Source: Clytia hemisphaerica (lineage: Eukaryota > Cnidaria > Hydrozoa > Leptothecata > Clytiidae). From it: DNA of 64,000 bases. The notes under the pieces were generated by a model. The model made no database searches. It was not told where the DNA came from and was given only the letters and a program-made list of their open reading frames with translations. Position numbers and translations under genes: made by a program. Below are positions 33,627 to 47,680 of the stretch, piece after piece. How positions within the stretch are numbered: the stretch's first letter is position 1; the number at the start of each line of letters is the position of its first letter. Where the stretch lies: the NCBI GenBank assembly GCA_902728285.1, contig CACVBU010001362.1, positions 1-64,000 of the forward strand, read 5' to 3'.

Positions 33627-35706
33627 GCTGATGATCCACAAGAAATTCTTGAAAGTATCAATCAAATATGTTTGGACGTATGCAGAGGACGAATACCAGT
33701 CAGAACAACCAAAGATACCAGGAAGAAATCAAAAGTTGAAAGATATCGCCGCTCTCTTACGAAAAGAAGAAGAAAAATTACAAAGCAATTTTTAAAATGC
33801 ACGTCCCAATCAAAGAAGACTAAAATTACAAAGGAACTTTTGACAATTGAAAAGGACTTACAAAAATCATTTAGGGATTCCATAAAGAAAAACTCAAAAT
33901 ATTTCTTTGCTTATGCAAGAAAGCAAAGATAAAAACGAAAATTGGCCCTCTGCTGAACTCAAATGGTGAATTAACGCAACGAAGCAAAGAAATGGCTGAA
34001 ATTCTGTCAAGACAATACGTTTCCGTCTTCAGTGCACCAAAACCATTCGATATAATGCAGAGTGAAAATGATGAAGTCAACGTAGATATCATTTCAGATC
34101 TACAAGTTACAGAAGATGATTTAATAAAAGCAATCAACGATCTGTCCCAAACTGCAGCACCAGGTCCCGATGGTTTCCCTGCAATCTTTCTCAAACAATG
34201 CAAAGAAGAACTTTCTATTCCTCTTTGTATCCTCTGGAGACAAAGTTTGGACAAAGGGATTGTCCCAGACGAACTTAAAAGATGCACAATCACACCAATC
34301 TACAAAGGAGGTAGCAGATCACTGGCATCAAATTATAGACCAGTAGCCCTAACATCCCATGTCATCAAGATATTTGAAAAAGTACTCAGAGCACAAATTG
34401 TAAAGCACATGGATGAATGAAAATAATCTGTTCAATCCCAATCAACATGGATTCAGAAGCGGGCGGGCGTTCATGTTTGAGTCAGCTTTTGGAACAATAT
34501 GACCTGATACTAAATATATTGGACGAAGATGCTAATGCGGATGTTGTGTACCTAGATTTTTCAAAGGCTTTTGACAAAGTAGACCATTCAATTGTCCTAC
34601 GAAAAATAAAGAAACTAGGAATAGATGGAAAATTATTACAGTGGCTAAAGTCCTTCCTAACAGAGAGAAAACAATCAGTGCTAGTGAATGGTGTCACTTC
34701 TGAATCACAACAGGTCATTTCAGGAGTCCCTCAAGGTAGTGTTTTGGGACCTTTGATTTTCCTCATATTGATTGGGGATATTGACAAGGAAGTGGTGCAC
34801 AGCTTTCTCAAATCCTTCGCTGATGACACTCGCGCCACAAAGGAAGTCAAAACTCTAGAAGATGCTGTCCTACTTCAAAACGATCTTGATAGAATATATA
34901 AATGGACAGATGACAACAATATGAAGCTAAATGATATAAAATTTGAACTCTTGCGCTATGGAAAGAACCACGAGATCAAGACTCAAACAAGATATACATC
35001 ACCGTCTGGTGTTGAGATTGAAACAAAAGATGTTGTGAAAGACCTTGGAATCCTGATGGACAGTAATTGCACATTTCAGAAGCAAATTACTGCAGTAATC
35101 GAAAAGGCTAAAAACTTAACATCTTGGATCCTGAGAACATTTTCTACACGATCTTTGAATTGTATGATCGTACTATATAAATCATTGGTAATACCAATAT
35201 TAGAATATTGCTCCGTTCTGTGGAGCCCAAATGCAGTTGGTCTCATTCAGAGACTTGAAGATATTCAAAAGTCCTTCTTACGAAAGATAAATGGCACCCC
35301 AAACAATTATTGGGAGTGTCTAAAACAGACAAAAATTTACTCACTTCAAAGGCGAAGAGAGCGCTACAGAATAATGTATGTCTGGAAGGTGATGGAAAAT
35401 ATTGTACCTGCTGTAAATGGTATCAAAACCACTGAAAACCCCCGGCTGGGCCGGATGTGTACACTGTCAATTCCAAAGAACCAAACATCAAAATTTAGAG
35501 ACAGCACACTTGCAGTGCAAGGTGCAAAACTTTTTAATGCTATGCCAAAGAGCATCAGAAACCTCAAAAACATTTCTATCGATAAATTCAAAAGAGCCCT
35601 GGACACACACCTTAAGTCTATCCCAGATGAACCCCAGATCCATGGATATACTGGGTGCAGGAGAGCTAATTCCAATTCAATAATTGACATGAAAAATATC
35701 TGCTGA
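33627..35706 (+). pseudogene. LINE reverse transcriptase, frameshifted
   Basis: Three ORF segments (to 33932; 33944-34420; 34417-35706) together encode a jockey/CR1-type reverse transcriptase. The motifs in order are APGPDGFPA, NYRPVALTS, NQHGFRSG (in an overlapping frame), DFSKAFDKVDH, GVPQGSVLGP and the catalytic FADDT near 34816-34832. Frameshifts occur near 33930, 34415 and 34460. The long last ORF (429 codons) is intact through the thumb region. It is an inactive copy. Confidence 0.85.
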
Positions 35707-38700
35707 GATTCTTTTTCTCTCGACAGATTGATCACACAGAGGCGTGGTTCACCAAGAACCTTACCTGAAGCAGGATGCTCAAACAACCACACAAAGTAAC
35801 ACAAGTAAGTAACTGGTTGTGGAGTAATAAGTTATTCAATAGGCTATTGCGTTCTCCAAAACAACTATTACAGTACTTCAATTTTGTTTGATCATTTTAG
35901 ATTATGTTCGATTACGTTCTATTGATTCAATTGTGCATTCGCTTGCATTAATTGCTCTCGCTCTTATCTGATTTGCCAATGATGTATTGGCGGCCGTCCA
36001 CGCTCCGGTGGGGGCACTTAGGCAAAATTAGGCAAAAAGTCGCTGGTCAGGGTCCCTTTTTTAGGCTCTGAAGATATCTGAAAGGGTCCCAAATCGGCTA
36101 ATTTTCAAGATGTGTATCTGACAGGATCCACTTTTGGTTATTTGGACAATTTTTCAGGTTAAAAATTAGAAAGTTTTTCAGTTTTTCGTCTACTTTTAGT
36201 CATTTTTGCCACTTGTTAGGCCAATACCTTTTGTCCAAATTATATATCATATTTTATATTTGGCTAACAAAATGGCAAATGTATTTGGCAAAGTTTTTAG
36301 TAGCCCTAGCCTGGATATCCAGACCGTAAACTTTTTCTGTCTATATTGTTATATTTTTCACCACTGATATATATTGGCGATCTAAGACAGTATGCAAAAT
36401 TTCAATTTAGTCAGTCACGTGAGCGGTTTGTTTTTTAATTAAAATGCTCACTTTCAGCATAACCACTCACCCGATTTTGCTGAAATTTGGGCTGCAAGTT
36501 TGTAGCACCAATATCTAACATTGTCAAAATTTCAAGTCAATGGCATTTTCCAATCATTAGATACAGTATCCTAGGGCTGTTTAGGTGAAATAAGGGCAAT
36601 TTTTGGCCAGTCTGTAAAAAGCACGAATCCTAGAGATAGCAAAAAATTGACCTTCTACCCCAAAATACATGTCACATGGAGCTGCCTAACAAAATTTGAG
36701 CAAAAAAAATTAAAGTGGAAAAAAGTTAGAGGGGGGTCCTATTTTCAGTAATTTTCAAAGAATGATGACAATTCATATTTTGGTGCACATCTGCAAAATT
36801 TCAAGTCCATTGGATAAACATTTTCAAAACTTATCAAAAAGATTCATCTTAGGTGGGGGGGAGATGCTCAAAGGGTTAACCTACCTATTTGTACCTATTT
36901 TTGGCTTCTGCTTGAACAGCTCATCCAACTCGTTGAGTCCAATGCTTCGACATTTCCTTGAGGCTGTTGGAGTCAGCTTGCTTAAGGAAAGTTGAAATAT
37001 TGGGCAAGCAGTGGTTCGTCCGGAAGGTGTGAGGAAGGTGTCTAAGTGTTTTTTAAATAATGGAATTTTAACTTTATTTAATAAGGGAATTTTAACTAAT
37101 TATCTATTTGCACCCATGTCGGTAATTTTCCCAAAACCAATTTTTCAGATTCTACATAAAATTTCAAACACATTTGGTCCCAATTTGTAAAGTGACTTTT
37201 ATCAAATAAATTTCAAAAACAAAAATAAAAAGTACAAAATTTAATTTATAAATCCGTAAACAAAAAATTTGTTCCTATGTACTTTATGTATACTTCGCAA
37301 AATTTTGCAAATGGCCCTTCCTAGAATTACTTTCGCGAAAAGGGCCAAAATTCGCGAAAATCGCGAAAGTTTCTGCTCGCGAAAGTTTGTATGCCTAAAG
37401 TAGTTCCGTTATTACGGGATTTTTTGCCTGGAAAACTTCCAACCTTTGTAACTTTTGATAGGAAGATTTTCAAGGTATGTTTTATAATACCTCGATTTTT
37501 ATAAGCATTTCATGCTCTTTCTGCTGGAACCATTAGATTTTGAATATTTTCAAAAAAATAAATTTTTGCCCAGCCACTTGATGACGTCATCTGGCAGGTG
37601 GCCAGGTGTTAAAATTTTGTTTGAAATTAAGTTTTAGACCCTCTAAGGATCATCTGTGCCAAATTTCATGCTTTTATCACCATCTGAAGTATTTTTGTGC
37701 TAACAGACCTCGCTAACATCATCAATCAAATATCAGAATCAATCACAAATCAAATCAGATTGTTACAGAAATTACGCCACAAAATTTGGGTGGTTTTTCT
37801 GGGGTTTAGTCCATTTTAGTCTTTATTGAGCATTAAAAGAATTTGGAAAAATAGCATGATGAAAGACCTAAAATTCTTACTCCTGCCCACTGTGTTGCAT
37901 AAAATTAAAAAAATAGTTGTAAGTCACCATTGTAATTCATATACATTTTCAAAATATTCTAAAAATAAATAGGGGCTGCACATGTTAAGGACATGTTTTT
38001 TAATAATTGTTTCGTCTTTGGCATTTTCATTTCATTGCTAAATTTTGATTGGGGTAACTTGGAGGTCTGAAATTTTCACAGAATGCTAGAAGTAATCATA
38101 GGACCCCAATAAGTTCGTTTTTCAAAATTCTAGCTGTTGTAGGGGCCGGTTAGGAGCAAATTTTAGTATTTGCATGTGTTTGGAAAATGATCTAAATCAG
38201 AGCTAAAAACCCAGGAAGTTGTCTATCTGACCAATGATTTTCATAGAGGGATGGCAATTAAAGCAGCCTATTATTTTTAAAAGGCCCACATTTTCCTATT
38301 GTGGGGCCCTTTTTAGAGCACTTTTTTAGCACCTATTTTCCCATTGACAATAAGTGCTAAAACACCAAAGTAAAAGGCTTGATTGGGTATAAGACTTCCA
38401 TAACTTCTTTTGAAATAGTTGAATAATCAAGTTATTAACACCAATATAACAATTGAGCTGTTATTTAAAAGGGCTCGTTTGGAGTCAAATTTAGCACTTT
38501 TTCACTGAAAATACTGCAGCAGAATTACTAGTATGTTTCTAAACACCTAATTAAAAGGCTGGAGTGGGTGTAAAACCTTCATACTGTAACTTCCTTTGAA
38601 GTAGTTTAATAATCAAGTTATTAACACCAATATAACAATTGAGCTGTTAAAGGGTCCATTTGGAGCTAAATTTAACATTTTCCACTGGAAATACTGCCGC

Positions 38701-39640
38701 AGAATTATTAGTATGTGTCTGAACACCTAATTAAATGGTTAAAATTTTTGCTAAATTCAGCTCATTTTGAGACCCAGGAACATAAAGTAACCTCATGAAG
38801 TTCTGTTCAATAGTGTATCAAACAGTAATGATAACTTATTTGATGTTCGAAACCTTTTCAGGGTCCAGAATTGAGCAAATATTTAACATTTTCTGTTAAA
38901 ATGTTAAAATATTGCTCGCTTTTGGTCCATTTAACTATGACAAAGATCGCAGAAAAGACTTTTTGTTTTTTCTATCTTTTTGAATTACCATTTTTAGTGA
39001 TTGCTTATGTTGGTATATTGATCTTATAAGGTATAAAAAGGCATGTGCAAAGTATTAGAGTCATAGCAGAAAAATTGAGAGAGATACAAGCCTCTAAAAC
39101 CAAATGCTTTGTATTTGCTCCCACTAAAATGCTAAGTATTGTACCGCACTTTGTTGAATCATAAGTCATGACAGATTTAAGCTTTAGAAAAAAACTCTTG
39201 TAAATTTTTAAAGTTCATCTTTTCCACGCAACCATCATCAGGGCATAATTTCAGTTCATTCATTATATTAGAAATGAATGACGATAAAAACGAAACAATT
39301 AAAAAACATGTCCTGAAAGAGGGATAGAGGATATCATATGAATGGTTGGGTTTTAAACCTCTCTGTTCTTTGCCATATTATTTTGCCTGAATTTTTCAAG
39401 GTTAAATTTCCAATTTCTGAGTTTTGTCATCTTGGTCCAGTGTGGAGGGGATGCTCTTTTCAGTGTTTTCAAAGAATCAGCAAATGAAGCAATGACGTCA
39501 CTGTTGTACGTTACTGTCTGTTACGTTTTTGTTAGGAATAATCCTTGACAAAAACATTATACTTTTTCATGGAGGAACCATAATGAAGTTATTTTACCTT
39601 ACAGCTTTTATAAAAAAGATTTCTTTGATAACAATTCTTC
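35707..39640. other. Gene-free stretch with one tandem duplication
   Basis: No coding region with a recognisable domain was seen. Near 36303-36330 the phrase CCTGGATATCCAGACCGTAA matches the complement of 28519-28545, a small dispersed repeat. Around 37290-37400 TTCGCGAAA motifs are repeated on both strands, as in the MITE at 52891. A two-copy tandem repeat lies at 38361-38735. Confidence 0.45.
38361..38735 (+). repeat. Tandem duplication, ~180-bp period
   Basis: Two copies begin AACACC at 38361 and 38541, and a third start is seen at 38722. They share AATAATCAAGTTATTAACACC, CAATTGAGCTGTTA and ATACTGC.GCAGAATTA. The copies are diverged, so the duplication is not recent. Confidence 0.8.
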
Positions 39641-39649
39641 AATTTGGGA

Positions 39650-42600
39650 ATGGAGAATCCATTAGAAGATTCAATGACTTGTAGTCCATTGAGCAATAAC
39701 AGTGAGGGCTATGAAGACCTTGACTGGGACGGACTACTAGATGCTTGTAGACAAAAGGAAGAGCAACTCAATAGAGCAGGTGAATTCGGTTTGAAATTAG
39801 TGGATGAGATCCAGAAAAACCAGAATCAATTCGATGAAATAAGATCTCTACAGGACCAAGAAATCGAGGTTTGTTTATATGACAGAGAGAATTAGTTTTT
39901 ATACAGGTTTTGAATTAACTTTTAATTTCAAGTAGGATATCATCATCATCATCATTGCTCGACCGCTTGAAACTATCATCATCTATGTCTATGGAAGATT
40001 ATCATACTATCTTCCTCCTATACTTAATGGTTCTTTGTACATCGATAAAGCCTGACCCATTTAAAACGTCATAATACCCTTGATTTAACTGTTAACGAAC
40101 CTGTGACAATGACTTTTTAATTCTACTATTTTCTATTTATTTTCAATAATTAGGTCATACTACTGCCAACCTATAGAACATTATTTGTATGTTTGTGTTT
40201 TTCAATTTTTTTCTTTTGGCTACAATCCAGCATTTGGTTCAAGAATCTTTTGAGCTAAAGACCAAGCTTGAAGTGAAAGAGAGAGCACTTTTAGCACAAG
40301 AACACGATTTCGAAGAGTTTCAGCGACAAATCACAAAGAAACATGAGAATGATATTGAGGAGATCCAAGAAAATATGCGAAAAGAATTGAAAAATGCAAA
40401 GAAAGAGAAGGATAGTGCCAACAATGATCTGGAACAGGTGAGCAGACCATATTGCGAATTAAAGAGGGTGCTTTAACTTTAAGGGGGATCCAATTTTTCA
40501 AGAAAGGCTTTTTATACCTTTTCCGATTAAATGGGGGATTTGATGCAATAAAGGAAAGAGGCTAACAATATTTTGTCACAATATGTATCACTTATCTGGT
40601 TATGTAATAGCAAACTTTTGGACCTACCCCGGTTTAAACTTTTTTTTGTCTAGAGGACATTTACACCCAGAAAGCTTTTTGCATTTTAGTGCTGGCTTTT
40701 CATATTTAAAAAAAGTTTGAATATTTATATTATATATTATAAAGTAATTTTAAATTTAAAGAAATTTATTCAATCATTTCCTTTCAGGCTCAATTCAGGG
40801 AACAGCAATTGGCAGAACAGATTGAGTCCCTAAAAAAGCGGATACAAGAATTGCAATCAGAAAATATGCAGAAAGTGAGAGTGCAATCTAATACGAGTGA
40901 ACAAGAACTCTTCTCCCTTCGAGAACAGAATTTCATCTTGGAAGAGAATATCAGTGAATTGCAACAAACTTCGTCAGAACTGTCCACCAAAAACCAAACA
41001 TTGGTGTTAGAGTTGACCAATAAGATCAAAGAAACTGATGCACAGAGAACAGAGTTGGAAGAACTTGAAATGAGATGCACAACCTACTTCAATCATCTGC
41101 AGGTTTCCCTACCTCACTTCATTTCCCATAATGCGGAATTTTGAGTCCAAAAAGTCTACGGTCGTTTTTGATTTCCTTCGACTAAATGATTTTTTCAACG
41201 AATCTAAAAAGATGACTACTAACAATTTTCACTGAGGGATTCACAAGTTAACAAGTTATATCACGCTTTGTCGAGGGCTTCGTGTAAAATAAGAATATGT
41301 AGACCTTACACGTTTTCTTTATAAGAATACCAAAAATTTTTGAAGCCTTTGGATGTTTTTAACTTTTTGAGTCTTAAGATTAAAAATGTTTTTAACATGT
41401 TCTTATTTTCACCATTTTGTGAGCATTTTTGTCCATCTTCCTAAGAAATTGGGTGTATTTAGAGTCTGCAAGCCTTGAAATTTTTTTATTTGTTTAAAGC
41501 AAGCCCGTGAAGAGAAGATGGAGATAAAGACAGAACTGGATTTATTGAAAGCAGAAACCAGAAATTCCAGTCATAAAACCAGTGGAAATTCTCTTTTCAG
41601 TGAGGTATATGGTTCTCCCTTTTTCATTCCAATTTTCAGCCAATTTTTGTCTATTGTTTGACCTTTTACGCCAAAACGATTCTTTATAGGTAGTAAGGAC
41701 ATTTTCTGATCGAATTTGACCCTAATTACTTTATGACACCTTTGATTATCTTTTTTGTCCTTTCAACACTCGAAACTTAGAATATGTATCGAATAATGTT
41801 AATTAAAGTTTGATGTTTTTTTTCTCTGCAGGTGGAAGATAAGCGGATTGAAATGGAGAAGAAATTGTTGGCCGTGCAAGTCAAACACGATTCACTTCTT
41901 AGGGCTTACAATTGTGTAAAAAATCAACTACATAACATGAAGGTACTTTTCTAATGATCGCATTTTATAAATACTAATTTTTTACATATACAAATTTTTT
42001 CCACTTCTCATGTTTTGACACATGGCTTTTTTCGGGACACTCTGCATAAGATTGTTGATGCTCGTTTGACCGTACTTACTTGTGACAAATCATAAACTTT
42101 TCTGCTCAGATTCAATTAGCATATATGACTAGTAATGGATATTTGTCTTGCATAGTTTCCTTCTGGGTCAGTTCCCCCAGAAATTTCAGGCTTTCTGATT
42201 ATCCCTCAAACCCGGAGGGAAAGAAAAAAAATTTTCCACCCTTTTTGCGTTTTCCCTCCCCTTTTTTCACAAGCTGGATCTGGGCGATTAATTTAAGAGA
42301 AGAAATTACTAAAAAATTTATCCAAGAAAGGGAATCCTCTGCCATGTGCTCTGGGGAAGAAAAAATATGCAAATGTAAAAAAAAAACTAAAAAGACTACA
42401 GAAAACTTTCTACTGAAAAGTTTAAAAAATTCTTTCTTCTTCCCCTTTAGGAACATTGTAGACCCCCCAGCATAAATGGGGTGGTGGAAACTATATGTTA
42501 AGCTTTCTCAAGTTTTCATTTCTCATATTTCCACAGAACCAAGTGTACGCTTTGCTACAAGTGAAAAATGCACGAGCAGATGAAGATCATATATCAAGGC

Positions 42601-45600
42601 TAGAAAGGGCTTTATCACAGGCTAAGTCTGAGAATGCTTTACTGACCAACAAGTTAAAGACGTCAGAAGACCAAAAGGTTTGTCTCAATTCACATACATT
42701 TTAATGTAGATATTAAGTAGGTGTCAGTTGGATAAGATTATGATGGATTTTACTTTGAAAATTGACCGTTTCTTTGTTGGATTTCTCTCATGCAGTAACT
42801 GACTGGCTCTGAAGGGACATATTTTTGTGACTCTGATTTCTTAGCTCTGTAAAAGCTGTATTTGAATGTCGATGTTCTGATTCATTCTATGTAAAACAGA
42901 TGATCCCAAAAGAAGAACTAGTCAAGATGACACAAAATTTACCGGAATTTCGCAAAACTAAAGATTTGGTGGATTTCCTCTATTCCGAAATTAACGAATT
43001 CAAGTAATTCCAATTTCATTCCTTACTCCTCTTTAAATTTTAAAACATATTTAGCTGCACAATCTTTTTCAGGAAACGAAAAAATGACCTCGTGGGAATT
43101 TGTCAAAATTTTAGCTTTAAGAGGCTGCTGTAGCCTGAATTTTTCGTATCCTAATCAACGCTGGATATCACGCAAATTTCAAAATGCAATAAAAATTATT
43201 ATAAGCATTCATTTTTTCGATCAAAAGTCATGGCCATTTGAAGTCCAGGCATTTTGAGAGTCGTACAGTAGTTGACCGTGAACTTTTAATCGCATTCTCA
43301 TTATATTATTTGTGAAGCGTTCTCTGGTAAATTTGTGCCTCACTTTTCACTTAAGATCAAAGTTGGACAAGTTACAGAAAGAATATGACACGATTTACAT
43401 GATCAAGATCGCTGAGAGTGATAAATTACATAACGCAGAACAGCGTCTGTACGAAACGACCGCGCGGTTAGATTCAAGTGATCAAGCGAATATGAGGTTG
43501 AAATTGAAATTAGAAGAAACAAAAAACAAGCTAGAATCAGGTATAAATGTTTTCACATGCACCATTTTCTGTTTTAAATTACCATTTTGCATTCATTTAA
43601 AAAAGGTGGGAGAATTCTTGCTATTCATAGATGTAGATTATTTTTACAGCTTGTAACATCCAGGAGGTTTTTTTCCTGAGGTTCAGTATGCGCGCTGGAA
43701 TAAAATTTCAGTGTTTTAGCTAGGAATGTATTTTTTCTTGAATTTATCTCATTTGTTGTTTAGAAACACAAAAGCGAAAGTTGATTGAAAAGAAATTCAA
43801 TTATGACTCGACGAACGATATCGTGCCCGAAGGCCAGATCAAAGAACCTAAAAAGATCGAGAAACATCCGGTCCCTTTCTCCCTTCGAAAACCAAATGAA
43901 ACAAACAACACGACCATAAAACAGAACGGAAATCATCAATCGAAAAGTAAAAGTCGAATCGCAGATAAGAGTCGATTCAATCGAAGCACTCGACCAGACG
44001 GAGGGTTTTCCACTGACATGCAATGGCATAAACTACCAAAAGAAGTCTTACGAACACTAGGCATTGAAGATAAAGTTTCCCAACAACAAAACGAAGACAG
44101 TGTTTTCTCCACAGATCGTCAACCTCTCGCCTCTTCCACTCAACTCAAAACACCAACAAAAACCGGTCTCGATCATGTCTCGCATATCTCTTCAGATGAC
44201 CTCGATGTCCCAAACAAACCGAGAAAAGTCAGTTTCAAAGACACACCCGAGAAAATCCCGGTTGTGACGAACAACAACAGCAACGTGTCGAGAAATTCGT
44301 TGATGGAAGAGCTCAATGACATTAAGGTACTTTACAAATCTCCTTTTAAAAAAATTAATCTCATTCTTCCAGTATTGGACACCATTAGAGAGAAAAGTAT
44401 GCCTTTAAAAGAAAATGTCAGAGACTACATATTAGAGAATGGGCTTTAACATTACAGTAGATTCTCTTTAACTCGATCCCCTATAACTCGAATGTCTACT
44501 TAACTTAGACCCTTTTAGTTAAAAATACTTTATAAAGCTTGATCCATAACTCGAAATTTCTTTAACTCGAACAAATTTGTGCCTCCCCGTGCGTGTTTGA
44601 ATTATGGAGACTCAACTGTACTACCTAATTGAAGAATCTACCACTGTAAAGTTAGGCTTAGTTCATTTTTCCATGCCGCGGGAGGGCAGCATAAACGATT
44701 ATGGCATTGTATTCGATCCTCTATATCATCTACCTATGAGTAGGCATCGAATTAAACGTTCTTGTAATAATCTCTTCGGCGATGTCGAACGAGACTGTAA
44801 ATTGTAAACGTATTTCACTTTTTTCTTTGGAATCTTTTAAATCATATCGTCTATTCTAGCTTTACTTGTCATTGGGCTATTCCAGAAAAAAATTGTACCT
44901 CCTATCTTTTTAAAAAAAGGTGACCTCCCTGGATTTTTTCCAATTTCTCAGGACACCCTTGAATTTTTTTCTCCCATTTCTTTGGTCCATAGAGGTATAA
45001 AGAAAGACAGGAGACGAATTTGTCGGTAATTGGTCGTTAAAGTCGTTTGATTTCTTTTATGTAATAAATCAAAAGAAATTCTAGGCTCGCCCGACGAAAT
45101 ACGACTTTTTAGTAGAACTCAAGTCTGTTCTGAACATTCTTACTATCAGCATCGAAGATTTCTAGCCTTCTAATATACGAGAATAAAATAAAATTTAGCT
45201 CCACGAAATAAGTTTGCGTTCAATTTTGGCATCCATTAAATTTTGTTTTGAAAAGATATTTTCTCTAGCCAGAAAATAAAAAGTTCTTTATAAGCACACA
45301 CAATTTCAGACCCAATTTGTAGACAAAAAGTCGCTGGAGAATTTTGGAGGAAAGTATTAAGCAATAGGGTTCACCTTGAAGAAAATGTTGATCGAAAAAT
45401 CTTGTCATTTGATGAAGGATTGCAAAGTTTACAGGCCCTTTTTTAGTCCAAATATTTTCTTACACCAATGCCAGAAACAATGAATCTCGTCTCATCTTAT
45501 TTCCAACATTTAAGTTAGCCAATAAGATTTCACCTATCAACAAAAGAGCTCATTGAAAATGCACGATATATGAGATTACTAGCCGTCCCGGCGTCGTCCG

Positions 45601-47210
45601 AGACGACTTCTTACTCCTTTTAATACGCTCGCTTCGCTCGCTTTTCTATTTTTCAGAAACTTGTAGGGATTTGTATACAAATGTACTTATTTTGCGAGAA
45701 GAAATGTTCTTAAATTTAGGCCTTTTTCGTAAAAATTGATGTTTAAAATTTTTAAGGGGACACTAAAATTAATGCACATTAAAAAATATGGTGAAAGTAT
45801 TTTTAGTTGAATTTTGATTTTTCTTCTCCTTATTAAATTGTATAAATTTGTCATAATTTCTTTTGTTGAAAACCTTCAAACAATAATGTTCTTGACTCGC
45901 TAAAAATAATGCTCATGCAAATATTGGTGAAAATTGAGTTAAAAATTTCTCGCGAGAAATCGGCCATACTTTAAACGTGCTTTTTTGGGGGTTTTTGGGA
46001 GAGGAAAGACTATTATTTTCGTCACGCAAGGATGAAGATAAAAAACAAATAGAAATTCAAATTCAGTATTAGAGGTACTTGGCAACACCGATCACTCCAA
46101 AGACCACAGTGCTTTACGGTGGAATATAAAGAGTGCCTTTTTTCAATACCTCTTAACAGAGTCAACAATTATTTAACAATTAAACTCAATGCGTAAGTAA
46201 AAGCGTTTTCATTTTGCTATCTCAATAGAACAAAAAATAGCAAACATTGATTAAAAAATTTCATAATTGAATTGGGAATAAGTCATCAACTTTTCTCATA
46301 TTGTCCATTAAATTGAAATGTTTTTATCAGAGTATCAAATAGAAGGGGAATGTCATCGGAGCTTTATATATCTCAAGGGTAATCATAAATATGATGTCTT
46401 TTTGAAAACTCAAATTTTATCTTCGACGTATTCCCATGTGAATCAAAATTATTTCATAACCGACATAAACTTTTTTTTAAAAAACTATAAATTATGCTGA
46501 TAGTGCTATTGCACAGTCAGTTGTGTTTCTCCATCAAGGAGAAATGTGCTCTCTTGAATGGAAGTGCACTTGGCGAATAGAATTGAATATACAATCAAAA
46601 AGGCGCGAAAAAAATTGCCGTGTATTTAAAAATCGCTAGCGAAAAAGCCTCATGCGAGAATGGGAGAGTTCCGATTTAAGCGTATTATAATATAGATGAG
46701 CATGCATACCTCGTAATTTTTTTAATCGTAGGGCGAGCATGGTTACAATAGCATACTTCTCCTGTTTCTTTATGCCTCCATGTTTGGACCACCCTGGATT
46801 TTTGACCTTGTTATCCTGACCACCCTGGATTTTATCATTAAAAAAAACAGACCACCCTGGACGTCACACCTCCTCAACATAGGGAGTACAGCCCACTAAC
46901 ACTTTATGGTATTTTCTTGTTTGATGTTCATTTTTTAATTTTTAAACTTCAGGAAAACCAAGAGAACATTCCCAACGGCCATTCACCGCCTCAACATCCC
47001 CGCCCAGCCGCCATCAAAGATACGTCGAAGCCGCCCTCACTTTCAGATCTCTCATCTGATAAAAAGATGGTCAGCAAATTGAAGCAACGAAAGCAAACGT
47101 CCGCCTTAAGCGACCAATCGAACGTATCGCAAACAAAAACTCAATTCAGTCAACCTCAAACAACAACCTCCACTGTGCAAGACGAAGACCCTGATTGTAA
47201 AATACAATGA
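39650..47210 (+). CDS. SPDL1: Spindly (dynein/dynactin adaptor), ten exons
   Basis: Spindly recruits dynein-dynactin to kinetochores and helps strip checkpoint proteins in mitosis. Proposed coding exons: 39650-39868, 40231-40437, 40788-41102, 41500-41604, 41832-41942, 42537-42677, 42900-43003, 43356-43540, 43764-44326, 46953-47210. All have GT-AG borders and compatible phases and give about 735 residues, longer than the ~605 of the human protein. Family hallmarks are a CC1-box sequence (RAGEFG, residues 42-47), long coiled coils, the dynactin-binding Spindly motif GNSLFSE-VEDKR (276-287, split by an intron) and a C-terminal CKIQ that fits a farnesylation CAAX box. The last third is Ser/Lys-rich and disordered-looking. 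The ATG at 39650 is chosen over an upstream in-frame TTG. Exon 9 could also read on to a stop at 44449 if intron 9 is retained, which would lose the CAAX box. Confidence 0.9.
44455..44618. mobile_element. pogo/Tigger-like MITE in SPDL1 intron 9
   Basis: The termini CAGTAGATTCTCTTTAACTC and, complemented, CAGTTGAGTCTCCATAATTC are flanked by TA. This CAGT.GA.TCTC..TAA.TCGA design is typical of pogo/Tigger elements. Internal AACTCGAA motifs repeat. The 164-bp element sits just after the alternative stop at 44449. Confidence 0.75.
44875..46900. other. Repeat-filled part of SPDL1 intron 9
   Basis: GGGCTATTCCAGAAAAAAATTG at 44875 (listed here as its first 20 bases only in sense) matches the terminus of the MITE at 11791; a weak opposite end (AGTACAGCCCAC) lies near 46886. 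In between, 45577-46700 starts ACTAGCCGTCCCGGCGTCG and ends ATTATAATATAGATGAG, a layout seen in dispersed invertebrate repeats of unclear class. GACCACCCTGGA is repeated three times near 46797-46860. No ORF of note was seen. Confidence 0.4.
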
Positions 47211-47396
47211 TTCTTTAATATTTTTCTTTTCTTTAATTTTTATATTTGTACATGATGTAGTAGTAATAATTATATCCAAGTTGTTTGTTTCAATAATCAA
47301 CGCACACATACATTCAAATCGCTAAATATGAATTGTCTTTCCCTTTATCTATGTCCAGAAATGGCATAAAAATTTCAATGAATAAGATCCCGGCTG

Positions 47397-47402
47397 AATA
47401 AA
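47397..47402 (+). promoter_or_regulatory. Probable SPDL1 polyadenylation signal
   Basis: An AATAAA lies about 190 bases after the SPDL1 stop codon on the coding strand, within an A/T-rich 3' region. The cleavage site cannot be placed from sequence alone. Confidence 0.5.
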
Positions 47403-47544
47403 TGTACCATTTGAAATTTTTGGAAAACTTATTAAAATCTATAATTTTTTTAATGAAGATTTGGAGTTAAGAACTGACATGAATATTTTGAATTTTGTGC
47501 CAAGAGCAATTCGGACTTGGTAACTCAGACTGGGCGAAATAAGA

Positions 47545-47680
47545 GATTTCCAATCCTGGAAATATCTTGAAAATGTGATATTTCCATATACTTTTGTAAA
47601 TATGGAAATATGACTTTTCTATATTTCCAAAGTTGTGGAAATATCATAGTTTCAGATTTGGAAATATCATGAAATATGAT
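47545..47680. repeat. Cluster of GGAAATAT/ATATTTCC motifs
   Basis: The octamer GGAAATAT and its complement occur about nine times in roughly 135 bases in both orientations, so several hairpins are possible. The organisation is not a simple tandem. Confidence 0.7.

Noticed and set aside
42125..42475. 116-codon plus ORF in a SPDL1 intron
   Set aside because: It is low-complexity Lys/Phe-rich, overlaps no splice-compatible exon, and the exon chain is complete without it.
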